This document shows, piece by piece, positions 1 through 9,892 of a stretch of 64,000 nucleotides of DNA. How positions within the stretch are numbered: the first letter of the stretch is position 1; every line of letters starts with the position of its first letter. The translations under genes were made by a program, and so were the position numbers. The stretch lies in assembly GCF_025345615.1 (NCBI RefSeq), contig NZ_JAODWD010000002.1, forward strand, positions 868,001 to 932,000. The letters are read 5' to 3'. Below the pieces are notes generated by a model. It made no database searches, was not told the origin of the DNA, and worked only from the letters and a program-made list of their open reading frames with translations. The DNA is from Mycobacterium deserti (GTDB taxonomy: Bacteria; Actinomycetota; Actinomycetes; Mycobacteriales; Mycobacteriaceae).

Positions 1-3000
1 CGGGCGTGGCCTGACCCGGCAACCGCACCGCGGGCCATCGCGTCGTTGCGTAGAAACACCTCTGACCACCGCCAGATCACCGACGCCGTCGCTGACGCAT
101 ACGTCGCCGGTCATCTTCCTGACTTCAGGGCGCTGCAGCGAGAGCCCGGGCACAAGCTCGACCTGCCGACGTATCCGTTCGAGCATCGAAACTACTGGTT
201 CCGCGACAAGCAGGTTCCGCTCACCCAGACCCCCGACGAGACGCCGGGCGCGCGTACCGAGGCGGTCCGGCTTCTCGACGAAGGCCGTATCGACGAGCTC
301 GCTGCTCTGCTCGGTGGCGAGACCGACGACCATCAGACCGTGGACGTGCTGACAAGGCTCGCCGCGCAGCACAACCAACAGCGTCACACTCAATCCATCA
401 CCGACGATCGCTACGAGATCCGTTGGCAGAAGCCCACTTCCGGAGTCTCAGCCCCCGAATCCGGAGCGACCTGGCTTCTGATCGGCGACGATGCCGAAGC
501 GGTCGCGCCGGTGGTGGACGCATTGAGCTCGTTCGGCCACGAGCATCAGATTCTCGGGTTGCCTGCGACCGACGCCGACGAGGAACGCCTCGCTGCCACA
601 CTGCGCGCCGCGGCCGACGAATCGGCACTGCGTGTCCTGCTTGTCGCGGGCCCCGGCACCGACACCGCACCCTCGATGCGGTCACTGCTGCGGATACAAC
701 ACCGGGTCATCGGTGGAACGCGGCGACTCTTCCGCGCCGCGGTCGCAGCGCAGGTGCGCGCGCCCATCTGGATGGTGACGCGCGGCGCCCAACGAGTCGT
801 CGATTCAGACGCGGTGTCGCCGGATCAGAGCTGCCTCTGGGGTTTCGGTCGGGCCGCCTCGCTCGAGCACCCGCAGGTGTGGGGCGGATTGGCGGATCTG
901 AGCGAAGGCCACGCCGACGAGTGGTCGCTGTTGATCGGCCAGATAGCCGCGGCGCCAAGCCGGTCGGCCGTCGGCGAAGACCAGATTGCCCTTCGTGATG
1001 GGGCAGTACACGTGCCCCGGCTGGTCCGGCGCGCCGGGCCACCGAGCGCAGCGCCGTTGACGTTGCGTGACGACGTGACATATCTGGTGACCGGAGGGCT
1101 CGGTTCGCTGGGCCTCGAAATCGCGGATTATCTGGCCGCGCACGGCGCCCGGCACCTGATGTTGACCAGCCGACGAGCCCCCGGCGAAGCCGCGCAGCGC
1201 CGCATCGACGCGGTACGCGAACAGCACGGTTGCGACGTTCGCGTCATCGCGGCCGACGTCGCCAATCCGCATGACGTCGCTCGCCTCTTCGCCGCCGCGG
1301 CTGCCGAACTGCCGCCGGTGGCCGGAATCGTCCACGCCGCCGGCGAAATCGGCACCACTCCGCTGCGGACCCTCGACGACGCCGAAGTGGACCGGGTCTT
1401 CGCCGGAAAGGTCTGGGGTGCTTGGCATCTGAGCGAGGCCGCGGAAGACCTGCAACTCGACTTCTTCCTCAGCACCTCCTCGATCTCCTCTGTGTGGGGC
1501 AGCTACGGCCAGACCGCCTACAGCGCGGCCAACGCGTTCCTCGACGGACTGGCCTGGCGGCTGCGCGAGCGCGGCGTGCCGGCAATGAGCGTCAACTTCG
1601 GCCCCTGGTCGGCGGGCATGGCCGACGAGGAGGCCCGCGCGCGACTCGATCAGCGCGGGGTGAAGACGTTGTCGCCCACCGATGCGCTCGCGGGCATGGC
1701 CGACGTCATGGTGGCTTCGGCTCAGGGGACGGCGCAGGGTGTCGTGGCCAGAATCGACTGGGCCCGCTTCCTGCCGCTTTACCAGCAAGCCGGACAGCGG
1801 TCTTTCCTGGAGGAGGTGGCGGCCGAGGTTCCTGAGACCACGCAGGCGTCGGCGTCTGCGCCGGCCGGCAAGACCCGACTGGTCGAGCGCCTCACCGTTG
1901 CGCCGTTGGCCCAGCGCAAGAAAATCGTCGCGGAGTATCTGCGCGACGTGGTGGCGGAGGTGACCAGAATCGACGCCGCGGAGATCCGCGAGGACTCCGG
2001 TTTCTTCGACCTCGGCATGGACTCGCTGATGGCGGTCGAACTGCGCCGGCGGGTCGAGCAGGGGGTAGGCAACGAGTTGCCCGCCACCCTGGCGATGGAC
2101 TACCCACGGCTGTCCGACGTCGTCGACTACCTGCTCGGTGACGTGCTGAGCCTGGATGAACAGTCCGCCGAGCGGCCCGTGGCCCAGCCGACCGTGGCGA
2201 CCGAAATGGCAAGGGCACACACGAACGAGCCGATCGCGATCGTCTCGGTCGCGTGCCGCTTCCCGGGCGCGCCCGATCCGGACGCCTTCTGGGACGTGCT
2301 CTCCGAAGGCGTCGACGCGATCCGGGAAGTTCCCGACGATCGCTTCGACATCGACGAGTTCTACGACCCGGATCCGGAGGCACCGGGCAAGATCTACAGC
2401 CGCTACGGCGGATACCTCGAAGGGATAGACGGATTCGACCCGGAGTTCTTCGGAATCTCGCCGCGCGAGGCCGGGTGGATGGATCCCCAGCAGCGGCTCA
2501 TGCTGGAGATCGCCTGGGAAGGCCTGGAGCGCGCCGGGTATTCACCACAAACGTTGCGCGGCAGCCAAACCGGCATCTTCGTGGGCGTTGCCGCCAACGA
2601 GTACTCGCATCTGCTGTCGGCGGACTCGGTTGAGAGCATCGAAGCCCACTTCATCACCGGCAACGCGCTCAACGCGATCTCAGGTCGGGTGGCGTTCGCG
2701 CTCGGGCTCGAAGGTCCGGCGGTCGCGGTGGACACCGCGTGCAGTTCGTCGTTGGTGGCCGTCCATCAGGCCTGCCAGGCACTGCGCTCCGGCGATTGCG
2801 ATCTGGCGTTGGCCGGTGGGGTGAACGTTCTGTTGAGTCCGCTGTCGATCATCGCTGCCTCACGCGCCAGAATGCTCTCCCCCGGCGGTCGGTGCAGAAC
2901 CTTCGATGCGGCCGCCGACGGCTATGTCCGCAGTGAAGGGTGCGGGATTCTGGTGCTCAAGAGGCTGAGCGACGCGGTGCGCGAGGGCGATCGGATTGCC

Positions 3001-6000
3001 GCGGTGATCCCGAGCAGCGCCGTCAATCAGGACGGCGCCTCCAGCGGTTTGACCGTGCCCAACGGCGGTGCGCAGCAACGGCTCATCACCTCCGCGCTCA
3101 GCCGTGCCGGTATCGCAGGCCGGGATGTCGATTACCTCGAGGCACACGGAACCGGCACCGCGTTGGGTGATCCGATCGAGGTGCAGGCGGCGGGGGCGGT
3201 CTACGGTGCCGCTCGCGAAGCGGATCAACCGCTGCTGATCGGGTCGGTGAAGACCAACATCGGCCACCTCGAGTCCGCGGCCGGCGTCGCCGGCCTGATC
3301 AAGGTCGTGTTGGCGTTGCAACACGGCGTGCTGCCGCCGAACCTGCACTTCGAGAACCCTTCGCCACACATTCCGTGGGACTCGCTTCGAGTGCAGGTCG
3401 TGGACAGGGCGACTCCGTGGCAGCCCAACGGCCGGCCGCGGCGCGCCGGTGTGAGCTCGTTCGGGTTCACCGGTACCAACGCGCACGTGCTGATCGAGGA
3501 GGCTCCGCCACAACCAACGCTGCTCGCCGACGGGGGTTCCGACAGCGACGTTGCCGCGGCATCGACGAGCACGACCGCTGAGCCGGTGTGCGTGCTGCCG
3601 CTGTCGGCCCGTTCACCGCAAGCTCTCATCACGTTGGCGCAGCGGTATGGGGCCTGGCTGGAAGACCATCCGAACGCCGACATCACCGACGTGTGCTTCA
3701 CGACCGGGGCCGGGCGTTCGCATTTCGAACACCGCGCCGCGCTGGTGGTGGATTCGGTACGCAGTGCCCGCGAGGGCTTGGCCGACGTGGCCGACAACAA
3801 GCAGCGCCCAGGCGTGGTACGTGGCGAGTGCGCTGATCCCCCCACGACGGCGTGGCTGTTCACCGGCCAAGGCAGTCAGTACCCGGGAATGGCGCGAGAG
3901 TTGTTCGACGCGGAGCCCGTTTTCGCCGACACGGTCAGAGCCTGCGCCGACGCGGTCGACCCGATGCTCGCGCGCCCACTGCTCGAGGTGATGTTCGCCA
4001 CGGACAGGACCGGCGTCGAGACCGGGAAAATGTTGCGCCACACGTCATTTGCGCAACCTGCACTCTTCGCCGTCGAAATGGGCCTGGCCCGGCTGTGGCA
4101 GTCGTGGGGTATCGAACCCGATGTGGTGCTCGGACACAGCGTTGGCCAGTACGCGGCAGCGTGCGTGGCCGGGGTCTTCAGCCTCACCGACGGGGCACGC
4201 CTCATCGCCGAACGCGGCCGACTGTTCGGCAGTCTGCCCGAGGGCGGACGAATGGTCGCGGTGTTCGCCGACGCCAACCACGTCGAGCAGCTCGCCGACG
4301 ACTATCCACGGGTGTCGGTCGCGGCCTACAACGGGCCCAATACCGTGCTGTCGGGCCCCGGCTCGGATCTGGAACGCATCGTCGCCACGTGTGGGGATGA
4401 CGGCATTCGATGCACCTGGCTGGACACCAGTCACGCGTTCCATTCGGAGTTACTGGAACCGGTGCTGTCCGAATTCGAGGCGTACGCGGCGGGCATGCAG
4501 TTCGCCGTGCCGACGCTACCGCTGGTGTGCAATCGCACCGGCGCCGTGCTCACGTCGGAAACCCCGCTCGATGCTCAGTATTGGCGGCGGCATTCCCGCC
4601 AGCCGGTGCAGTTCACCGAAAGCGTGCAGACCGTGGCGGCGCTGGGCTGCTCGGTGCTGATGGAGATCGGACCGCAACCGATCCTGACCGGCGCCGCGAT
4701 GCAGGTCTGGCCGGAACACCTGGCCGCCCCCCGCGCGATCCCATCCCTTCGCAAGGGTGTCGACGACACGCGTCAGATCGCAGAAGCGCTGGCCGCGACC
4801 TACGTGAGCGGCCATCGGCCTGAGTTCGCCGCGCTGGCGCGTCGATCACATCAACGACTCGAACTGCCCACCTATCCGTTCCAGCGGCGCCACTTCTGGC
4901 CCAAAGCCTCCGGCGTCGCAGGCGTCGACGCGGGAAGTGGTCCCGTATCCGGAATCTTGGGCAGTGCAAAGGATCTGGCATCCGGCGACACCGTGTACAC
5001 CAGTCGGCTATCGGTCAAATCGCAGCCGTGGCTGTCCGATCACGTCATCTACGGCACGGTCGTCGTCCCCGGCGCGACGTATGCGGCGATGGCCCTGGCC
5101 GCGGTCGGCGCGCCGGCACGGGTGCAAGAGGTGTTCTTCTACGAGCCGATCATCCTGCCGGACAAGGGTTCCCGAGAGGTGCAACTGACCTTGCATCCAA
5201 TGGAGGACGGCGGCGGCTGGACCTTCAAAGTGCACAGCCGTCCCTACGGCGTCCGAGATGCCGAGTGGTCGTTGAACGCCGACGGCACCGTCGTCAGCGG
5301 TGCTGATGACGGTGGCGACCAAACCCCGCCGCAGAACGCGGAAGCCATCGATGTGGCGATCGAGCGTCTGGACCGCACGCGTCCGCAGCAGCTGTTCGAC
5401 ACCTTCACCGACATGGAGTTGGCTTGGGGGCCCACGTGGTCCACGTCGCTGAAATCGCTGTGGGTCGGTGAGGGCGAGGCGATCGGTGATGTCGCCGTCG
5501 GGGATGAGCTCGCCGAACAGCTGGGCAGTGAGCCGATCCATCCCGTACTGCTCGACCTGTGCACCGGTGTCGCCTTTCCGGCCTTCCCCGCGCTGCTCGC
5601 GGCCACCCAGCAGCAGGGCGTCCTCCCCGATCTGTTCCTGCCGCTGCGGTACGGAAAGGTGACACTGCGGGAGCAGATGCCACGACGGTTCTACTGCCGA
5701 GCGAAATGGCAGGCCGGCGGTCACGACAGCGAAACCCAGGTCTTCGACCTCGACTTCGTCGATCGCGACGGCCGCCATCTGGGCGGGATTCGCGAGTTCA
5801 CCGTGAAACGTGCACCGCGGGAGGCATTGTTGCGCGGGCTCGGTGGCGATGCCACCCGCCTGCTGTACACCCTGGGCTGGCACGAGGTGCCACCCCCGCC
5901 GGCGCGCAACGGATCCGGGCCGCACGGCACCTGGCTGATCTCAGGCTTCGACGAACTGGCCGCGGACCTGTCGGGCAGTGTCGCCTTCGACCGGACGTCG

Positions 6001-8556
6001 GATCACTGGCAGCAGAAGATCGCCGAAGCCGTGCAGGGCGGTACGCCCATCGCCGGCATCGTCTGGCACAGCGCCGAACCGCGCGCCGACGAATCGGGCA
6101 CTGAAGCGGTCGCGCGGTTGGAGGCCGAGATCGCCGACCTGCTGGACGCTGTGCACGCGTTGCAGGCCGACGACGGGGTGCAGCTCCCAGGCGGACTGTG
6201 GATCGTCACCACGCGGGCGGTGGCAACCGAGTCCGGCGAGTCGGTCGACCCTGTGCAGGCGGCCCTGTGGGGACTGGGCCGCAACATCCTCAACGAGGAG
6301 CCGGCCCTGCGCTGCAGGCTGGTCGACAGCGACGGATCAGACGAGGCCGTGCGCTCGCTGGCCAACTTGCTCGGCACGCCGGGTGAGGAATTCGAAATCG
6401 CGTTGCGCCAAGGAAAGTTCCTGGCCTCCCGACTGCTGCCGTGGGCGCGCAGTGGTCAGCTCGCCGTACCTCGCTCGACCGATTACGTCCTGGCCCCGAC
6501 CGAACGCGGCGCGATCGACAATCTGCGTCTCGCCGAGACGGAGGTGACGGCACCAGGCGCGGGCCAGGTGCAGGTGCGGGTGGAGGCCGCGGGATTGAAC
6601 TTCCGTGATGTGCTCAACGTGCTCGGCCTCTACCCGGGAGATCCAGGGCTGATCGGCGGCGACTTCGCCGGCATCGTCACCGAAGTGGCTTCGGACGTAT
6701 CCGGATTCGAGGTCGGCCAGCGCGTCATGGGCTTTATGCAGGGGGCGTTCGCCAGCCGGGTCAACGTGCCGGCGCAGTTGCTGGCGCCGGTGCCCGACGG
6801 GCTGAGCGCGGTCGCGGCGGCGACCATTCCTGCCGCGGCGCTGACGGTTCGGCTCGCCTTCGACTGGGCGCAGCTGCGACCCGGCGACCGGGTACTCGTC
6901 CATGCCGCCAGCGGTGGTGTCGGGCTGGCCGCGATTCAGTGGGCGCAGCAGTGCGGCGCCACCGTCTTCGCCACCGCAAGCACGTACAAGCGCGCGATGC
7001 TGCGCAAGATGGGTGTGAAGTACGTCTACGACTCGCGCACTACCGATTTCGCCGATCAGATCCTCGCCGACACCGGAGGTGCGGGCGTCGACGTCGTGCT
7101 CAACAGCCTGACGAACGAGGGCTTCGTCGCGGCAACCGTTCGGGCCACCGCACAGAACGGCCGGTTCGCCGAGATCGCCAAGCGGGACATCTGGACGCCC
7201 GAGCAGATGGCGGCCGAGCGGCCCGACATCGCCTACGGGATCGTCGCGCTCGACGGGACCATCGTGGCCGACCCCGAACACATCCGGCGGCTGCTGGCCG
7301 AGGTGTCCGCTGGGTTGGCCGACGGTGTCTGGACGCCCCTGCATGCAGAGATCTACCCGTTGACAGAGGCGAAGACCGCCTTCCGCCGGATGCAGCAGGC
7401 GCGGCATATCGGAAAGATCGTGCTGCAGATGCCCAATCCGCTTGCACCGCGCGGTGACCGGACCTATCTGATCACCGGTGGGCTCGGCGCGATCGGCCTG
7501 CACACGGCGGCCCATCTGGCTCAGCTCGGGGCCGGGGACCTGGTGCTGACCAGTCGACGCGCGCCCGATGCGGATGCACAGCGGGCAATCGCCGACATCA
7601 CCGAGCGCTATCGGTGCCGGGTCCACACCTTTGCCGCCGACGTCGGGGAGCAGATCGAGGTCGCTGAGCTGCTGGCGAGGATTCGCGCGGAGCTGCCGCC
7701 GCTCGCCGGGGTGGTTCACCTGGCGGGTGTGCTCGACGATGCGCTGCTGCCGCAGCAGAACCTCGAGCGGTTCCGAACCACGTTGGCGCCAAAGGCCTTC
7801 GGCGCATTGAGCCTGGACCGGTTGACGGAAGACGACGAGCTCGACTTCTTCATCGTGTCCTCGTCGGTGTCGAGCGTGCTCGGATCTCCCGGCCAGGCCA
7901 ATTACGCGACCGCCAACGCACTGCTCGACGGGCTCGTGGCACAACGCAAGGCTCGCGGCCTGCCCGCGACCGGCGTCAACTTCGGTCCATGGGCCAACGG
8001 CGGCATGGCGAGTTCGCACGCCGCGCGCGCGAATCTCGGTGCGCAAGGCTTGGTTCCGCTGGAACCCACCGCGGCATTGGCCGCGATGGGCGAGATCGTC
8101 GCGCACGGAACCGGACAGGCGACCGTGATCAAAGCCAACTGGCAGCGCGCCGCGAAAGCACTCAGCGGGGCTCGCCCGCCGATTCTCGACCACGTGTTGC
8201 CGAGTGCCGCGGCGGAGGCAACGGGCGACAGCGCCTTGTTGCGGCAACTTCAGGATGTGCCCGAAGCGCAGCGGGCCGGTTTTCTGACCGAGTTCCTACA
8301 ACGCGAGGTGCAGGGTTTCCTGCGGCTCGCGCAGCCGCCCGCGGCGACGAGCCGGTTCCTTGACCTGGGAACGGATTCGCTGATGGCGGTCGAACTGCGC
8401 AACCGGTTGTACGGCCAGTTCGGCGGCGCGTTCACGATCAGTCCCACCGCGGTATTCGACTATCCGACGATCAGGTCGCTTGCCGAGTACTTGGCCGATC
8501 AGATGCCCGCGCTCGACCCGCAGCCGGGCGAAGCCGAGCGGGTCGCAGCGCCTTGA
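1..8556 (+). CDS. Bimodular type I polyketide synthase, 3' part (5' end outside window)
   Basis: The frame is open from the first base, so the start is missing; 2,851 residues are visible. Domain order: end of an acyltransferase (AT); ketoreductase KR1 (about 1070-1650, Tyr codon 1519); ACP1 (Ser codon 2023); ketosynthase (about 2227-3510, Cys codon 2740 in DTACSSS); AT2 (Ser codon 4138 in GHSVGQ); dehydratase (HxxxGxxxxP from 5041, Asp 5554); enoylreductase (about 6520-7430); KR2 (Tyr 7903); ACP2 (Ser 8377). There is no thioesterase. AT2 carries HAFH at 4432-4443, the malonyl-CoA signature. Module 1 goes from AT straight to KR with no dehydratase or enoylreductase, whereas module 2 is fully reducing. 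If only KS-AT is missing upstream, the protein would be about 3,700 residues, near the TPP synthase of M. smegmatis as I recall it. Context (reductase-like gene, then fadE5) supports that. The phleic-acid role is inference. Confidence 0.93.
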   Translation, partial: RAWPDPATAPRAIASLRRNTSDHRQITDAVADAYVAGHLPDFRALQREPGHKLDLPTYPFEHRNYWFRDKQVPLTQTPDETPGARTEAVRLLDEGRIDELAALLGGETDDHQTVDVLTRLAAQHNQQRHTQSITDDRYEIRWQKPTSGVSAPESGATWLLIGDDAEAVAPVVDALSSFGHEHQILGLPATDADEERLAATLRAAADESALRVLLVAGPGTDTAPSMRSLLRIQHRVIGGTRRLFRAAVAAQVRAPIWMVTRGAQRVVDSDAVSPDQSCLWGFGRAASLEHPQVWGGLADLSEGHADEWSLLIGQIAAAPSRSAVGEDQIALRDGAVHVPRLVRRAGPPSAAPLTLRDDVTYLVTGGLGSLGLEIADYLAAHGARHLMLTSRRAPGEAAQRRIDAVREQHGCDVRVIAADVANPHDVARLFAAAAAELPPVAGIVHAAGEIGTTPLRTLDDAEVDRVFAGKVWGAWHLSEAAEDLQLDFFLSTSSISSVWGSYGQTAYSAANAFLDGLAWRLRERGVPAMSVNFGPWSAGMADEEARARLDQRGVKTLSPTDALAGMADVMVASAQGTAQGVVARIDWARFLPLYQQAGQRSFLEEVAAEVPETTQASASAPAGKTRLVERLTVAPLAQRKKIVAEYLRDVVAEVTRIDAAEIREDSGFFDLGMDSLMAVELRRRVEQGVGNELPATLAMDYPRLSDVVDYLLGDVLSLDEQSAERPVAQPTVATEMARAHTNEPIAIVSVACRFPGAPDPDAFWDVLSEGVDAIREVPDDRFDIDEFYDPDPEAPGKIYSRYGGYLEGIDGFDPEFFGISPREAGWMDPQQRLMLEIAWEGLERAGYSPQTLRGSQTGIFVGVAANEYSHLLSADSVESIEAHFITGNALNAISGRVAFALGLEGPAVAVDTACSSSLVAVHQACQALRSGDCDLALAGGVNVLLSPLSIIAASRARMLSPGGRCRTFDAAADGYVRSEGCGILVLKRLSDAVREGDRIAAVIPSSAVNQDGASSGLTVPNGGAQQRLITSALSRAGIAGRDVDYLEAHGTGTALGDPIEVQAAGAVYGAAREADQPLLIGSVKTNIGHLESAAGVAGLIKVVLALQHGVLPPNLHFENPSPHIPWDSLRVQVVDRATPWQPNGRPRRAGVSSFGFTGTNAHVLIEEAPPQPTLLADGGSDSDVAAASTSTTAEPVCVLPLSARSPQALITLAQRYGAWLEDHPNADITDVCFTTGAGRSHFEHRAALVVDSVRSAREGLADVADNKQRPGVVRGECADPPTTAWLFTGQGSQYPGMARELFDAEPVFADTVRACADAVDPMLARPLLEVMFATDRTGVETGKMLRHTSFAQPALFAVEMGLARLWQSWGIEPDVVLGHSVGQYAAACVAGVFSLTDGARLIAERGRLFGSLPEGGRMVAVFADANHVEQLADDYPRVSVAAYNGPNTVLSGPGSDLERIVATCGDDGIRCTWLDTSHAFHSELLEPVLSEFEAYAAGMQFAVPTLPLVCNRTGAVLTSETPLDAQYWRRHSRQPVQFTESVQTVAALGCSVLMEIGPQPILTGAAMQVWPEHLAAPRAIPSLRKGVDDTRQIAEALAATYVSGHRPEFAALARRSHQRLELPTYPFQRRHFWPKASGVAGVDAGSGPVSGILGSAKDLASGDTVYTSRLSVKSQPWLSDHVIYGTVVVPGATYAAMALAAVGAPARVQEVFFYEPIILPDKGSREVQLTLHPMEDGGGWTFKVHSRPYGVRDAEWSLNADGTVVSGADDGGDQTPPQNAEAIDVAIERLDRTRPQQLFDTFTDMELAWGPTWSTSLKSLWVGEGEAIGDVAVGDELAEQLGSEPIHPVLLDLCTGVAFPAFPALLAATQQQGVLPDLFLPLRYGKVTLREQMPRRFYCRAKWQAGGHDSETQVFDLDFVDRDGRHLGGIREFTVKRAPREALLRGLGGDATRLLYTLGWHEVPPPPARNGSGPHGTWLISGFDELAADLSGSVAFDRTSDHWQQKIAEAVQGGTPIAGIVWHSAEPRADESGTEAVARLEAEIADLLDAVHALQADDGVQLPGGLWIVTTRAVATESGESVDPVQAALWGLGRNILNEEPALRCRLVDSDGSDEAVRSLANLLGTPGEEFEIALRQGKFLASRLLPWARSGQLAVPRSTDYVLAPTERGAIDNLRLAETEVTAPGAGQVQVRVEAAGLNFRDVLNVLGLYPGDPGLIGGDFAGIVTEVASDVSGFEVGQRVMGFMQGAFASRVNVPAQLLAPVPDGLSAVAAATIPAAALTVRLAFDWAQLRPGDRVLVHAASGGVGLAAIQWAQQCGATVFATASTYKRAMLRKMGVKYVYDSRTTDFADQILADTGGAGVDVVLNSLTNEGFVAATVRATAQNGRFAEIAKRDIWTPEQMAAERPDIAYGIVALDGTIVADPEHIRRLLAEVSAGLADGVWTPLHAEIYPLTEAKTAFRRMQQARHIGKIVLQMPNPLAPRGDRTYLITGGLGAIGLHTAAHLAQLGAGDLVLTSRRAPDADAQRAIADITERYRCRVHTFAADVGEQIEVAELLARIRAELPPLAGVVHLAGVLDDALLPQQNLERFRTTLAPKAFGALSLDRLTEDDELDFFIVSSSVSSVLGSPGQANYATANALLDGLVAQRKARGLPATGVNFGPWANGGMASSHAARANLGAQGLVPLEPTAALAAMGEIVAHGTGQATVIKANWQRAAKALSGARPPILDHVLPSAAAEATGDSALLRQLQDVPEAQRAGFLTEFLQREVQGFLRLAQPPAATSRFLDLGTDSLMAVELRNRLYGQFGGAFTISPTAVFDYPTIRSLAEYLADQMPALDPQPGEAERVAAP

Positions 8557-8572
8557 GCCGGTAGCCGAGACG

Positions 8573-9655
8573 TCACTGCGCCCAGCGTGACGCTTCCGCC
8601 TGCGCGGGCAGCGATGTCTGCAGCGGAACGTCGAGGCCGTCGTAGATGCCGGGCTTCTGCTCCGCGAGCCAGTTCAGGGCGCCGAGCAGCCGGTTGGCGG
8701 CGGTGGTGTTGCCGCCGTCGGCCCGGGTGCCGCCCGGCACGTCGGCGCGGGTCACGATGGTCAGCTGTGGGTCGCCGTCGATGATCACCCGGTGGTCGCC
8801 GACGCCCTCGTCGGGATACGGCCAGTCCGGCGCGCACGACGCGTGGATACGGGTGATGTGGTCGATGACGATGCGTTCGCGGCCCTTCGACTTCCCGATC
8901 ACCCTGAGCCAGAAGGCCCCCTGCGTGCCCTGTTCGAAGCGGCCCATCACGGTGTCCACGGCCTCCTCGAGCGGCCTGCGCTCGACCTCCTCGGCGATTT
9001 CGTCGATTTCGACACCGAGCCGGCGCCCGATCAGCCGGATGTTGCCGCCCCACACCATCGTCGGCATCGACGGCAGCAGCATCATCGGCACCTCGTCCAT
9101 GGACCCGCCGAAACCGCACGACACCTTCACCGCGAACGGTTGGTCATAGGTCGAGTAATCGAAGATCTCCTGGCAGTGGATGGACCTGATCCGGGTGCAC
9201 AGACCGGCCGCGATGACCGCGAGTGCATCGTTGCCCCAGCCCGGGTCCACGCCACTGACGAGCAGGGCCGAGCCGCCCTTCTCGGCCGCCTGCGACAGCC
9301 GCTGCACCCACTGCGGCGGCGCAGATCGCGGGTCGTACAGCGAGTACAGCGAGGGTGTGACGACGTGCTTACCCGCGGCGAGGCAGCGCTCGATGTCGGC
9401 GAGTGCCTCGTCGGGCCGAATGTCGCCGGACGCCATGTAGGCCACCGCGTCGCAGCCGGCCAGCGCCGAGTCGATGTCGGTCGTTGCGGTGACACCGGTC
9501 GGCGGGTCGAGCCGCGCGAACAAGGCGGCGTCTCTGCCGTCCTTATCCGGCGACGACGTGATCACCGCCGATAGCTGCAAACCCGGAAATGCCGTCGCCG
9601 ACCGGATTGCTGTGGCCCCCATGTTCCCTGTTCCCCAGACCGCCACACGAAGCAC
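8573..9655 (-). CDS. Dihydrodipicolinate-reductase-like NAD(P)-binding protein
   Basis: This 360-residue protein begins with a Rossmann dinucleotide motif ([12 protein letters not shown], residues 6-17). It resembles proteins annotated as dihydrodipicolinate reductase N-terminal domain or 2,4-diaminopentanoate dehydrogenase-like. It is too long, and in the wrong context, to be DapB itself, so lysine biosynthesis is unlikely. It converges on the PKS gene with 16 bp between stop codons. The GTG start at 9655 is preceded by TAGGGT and a 6-nt gap, a leaderless arrangement. In M. smegmatis a gene of this type sits between the TPP PKS and fadE5 (recall), and the same order holds here. The substrate is unknown; a link to lipid synthesis rests only on position. 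Confidence 0.85.
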   Translation of the reverse strand: MLRVAVWGTGNMGATAIRSATAFPGLQLSAVITSSPDKDGRDAALFARLDPPTGVTATTDIDSALAGCDAVAYMASGDIRPDEALADIERCLAAGKHVVTPSLYSLYDPRSAPPQWVQRLSQAAEKGGSALLVSGVDPGWGNDALAVIAAGLCTRIRSIHCQEIFDYSTYDQPFAVKVSCGFGGSMDEVPMMLLPSMPTMVWGGNIRLIGRRLGVEIDEIAEEVERRPLEEAVDTVMGRFEQGTQGAFWLRVIGKSKGRERIVIDHITRIHASCAPDWPYPDEGVGDHRVIIDGDPQLTIVTRADVPGGTRADGGNTTAANRLLGALNWLAEQKPGIYDGLDVPLQTSLPAQAEASRWAQ

Positions 9656-9661
9656 GCGGAC

Positions 9662-9667
9662 ACCCTA
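9662..9667 (-). promoter_or_regulatory. Leaderless -10 hexamer of the reductase-like gene
   Basis: TAGGGT on the minus strand lies 6 nt before the GTG start at 9655, so the likely transcript begins at the start codon. No Shine-Dalgarno sequence is seen. Confidence 0.45.
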
Positions 9668-9792
9668 TCGGGCGGGGAAGTGACGAGTCTCACACGACCG
9701 TCAACGCGCAGCTCAGACGGGTGTCAACTGGCGTTTTGGCTGGACGATCAACCACTGGGTTGGTTGCCGGTCCGAAATCGCCCCGCACAGCT

Positions 9793-9820
9793 TTGTGTTG
9801 AAGTTACTGAACGGTATAGT
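9793..9820 (+). promoter_or_regulatory. Candidate sigma-A promoter of fadE5
   Basis: TTGTGT (9793-9798) and TATAGT (9815-9820) are separated by 16 bp. Transcription would start near 9827, giving a leader of about 65 nt with a strong ribosome site. One AGTTACTG copy (9802-9809) lies in the spacer. Confidence 0.5.
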
Positions 9821-9827
9821 TCGGGTC

Positions 9828-9845
9828 AGTTACTGGTGGGTAACT
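9828..9845 (+). promoter_or_regulatory. Operator-like palindrome at the fadE5 transcription start
   Basis: AGTTAC and GTAACT form a perfect 6-bp inverted repeat around a 6-bp spacer, just downstream of the proposed -10 box. The half site AGTTACTG is repeated at 9802-9809. The core TTACT-N4-RGTAA also occurs in the fadA2/fabG4 promoter. The position suits a repressor blocking initiation. The regulator is not shown by the sequence; the local TetR gene at 21.4 kb is one candidate. Confidence 0.5.
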
Positions 9846-9881
9846 TAACCCAAGTACCCAACCGCAGGTGGCGTTCTCGTC

Positions 9882-9888
9882 GAGGAGG
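9882..9888 (+). promoter_or_regulatory. Ribosome binding site deciding the fadE5 start
   Basis: GAGGAGG lies 4 nt before the GTG at 9893. It fixes the start there rather than at in-frame codons up to 213 nt upstream. Confidence 0.8.
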
Positions 9889-9892
9889 AAAA

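Noticed and set aside
805..2220. Minus-strand 471-codon frame opposite KR1/ACP1
   Set aside because: Low-complexity composition without domains; the plus strand encodes recognised catalytic motifs.
6337..8247. Long open frame on the minus strand opposite the PKS
   Set aside because: It is a high-GC antisense shadow: His/Arg/Gln-rich, no motif, no ribosome site, and fully covered by conserved PKS domains.
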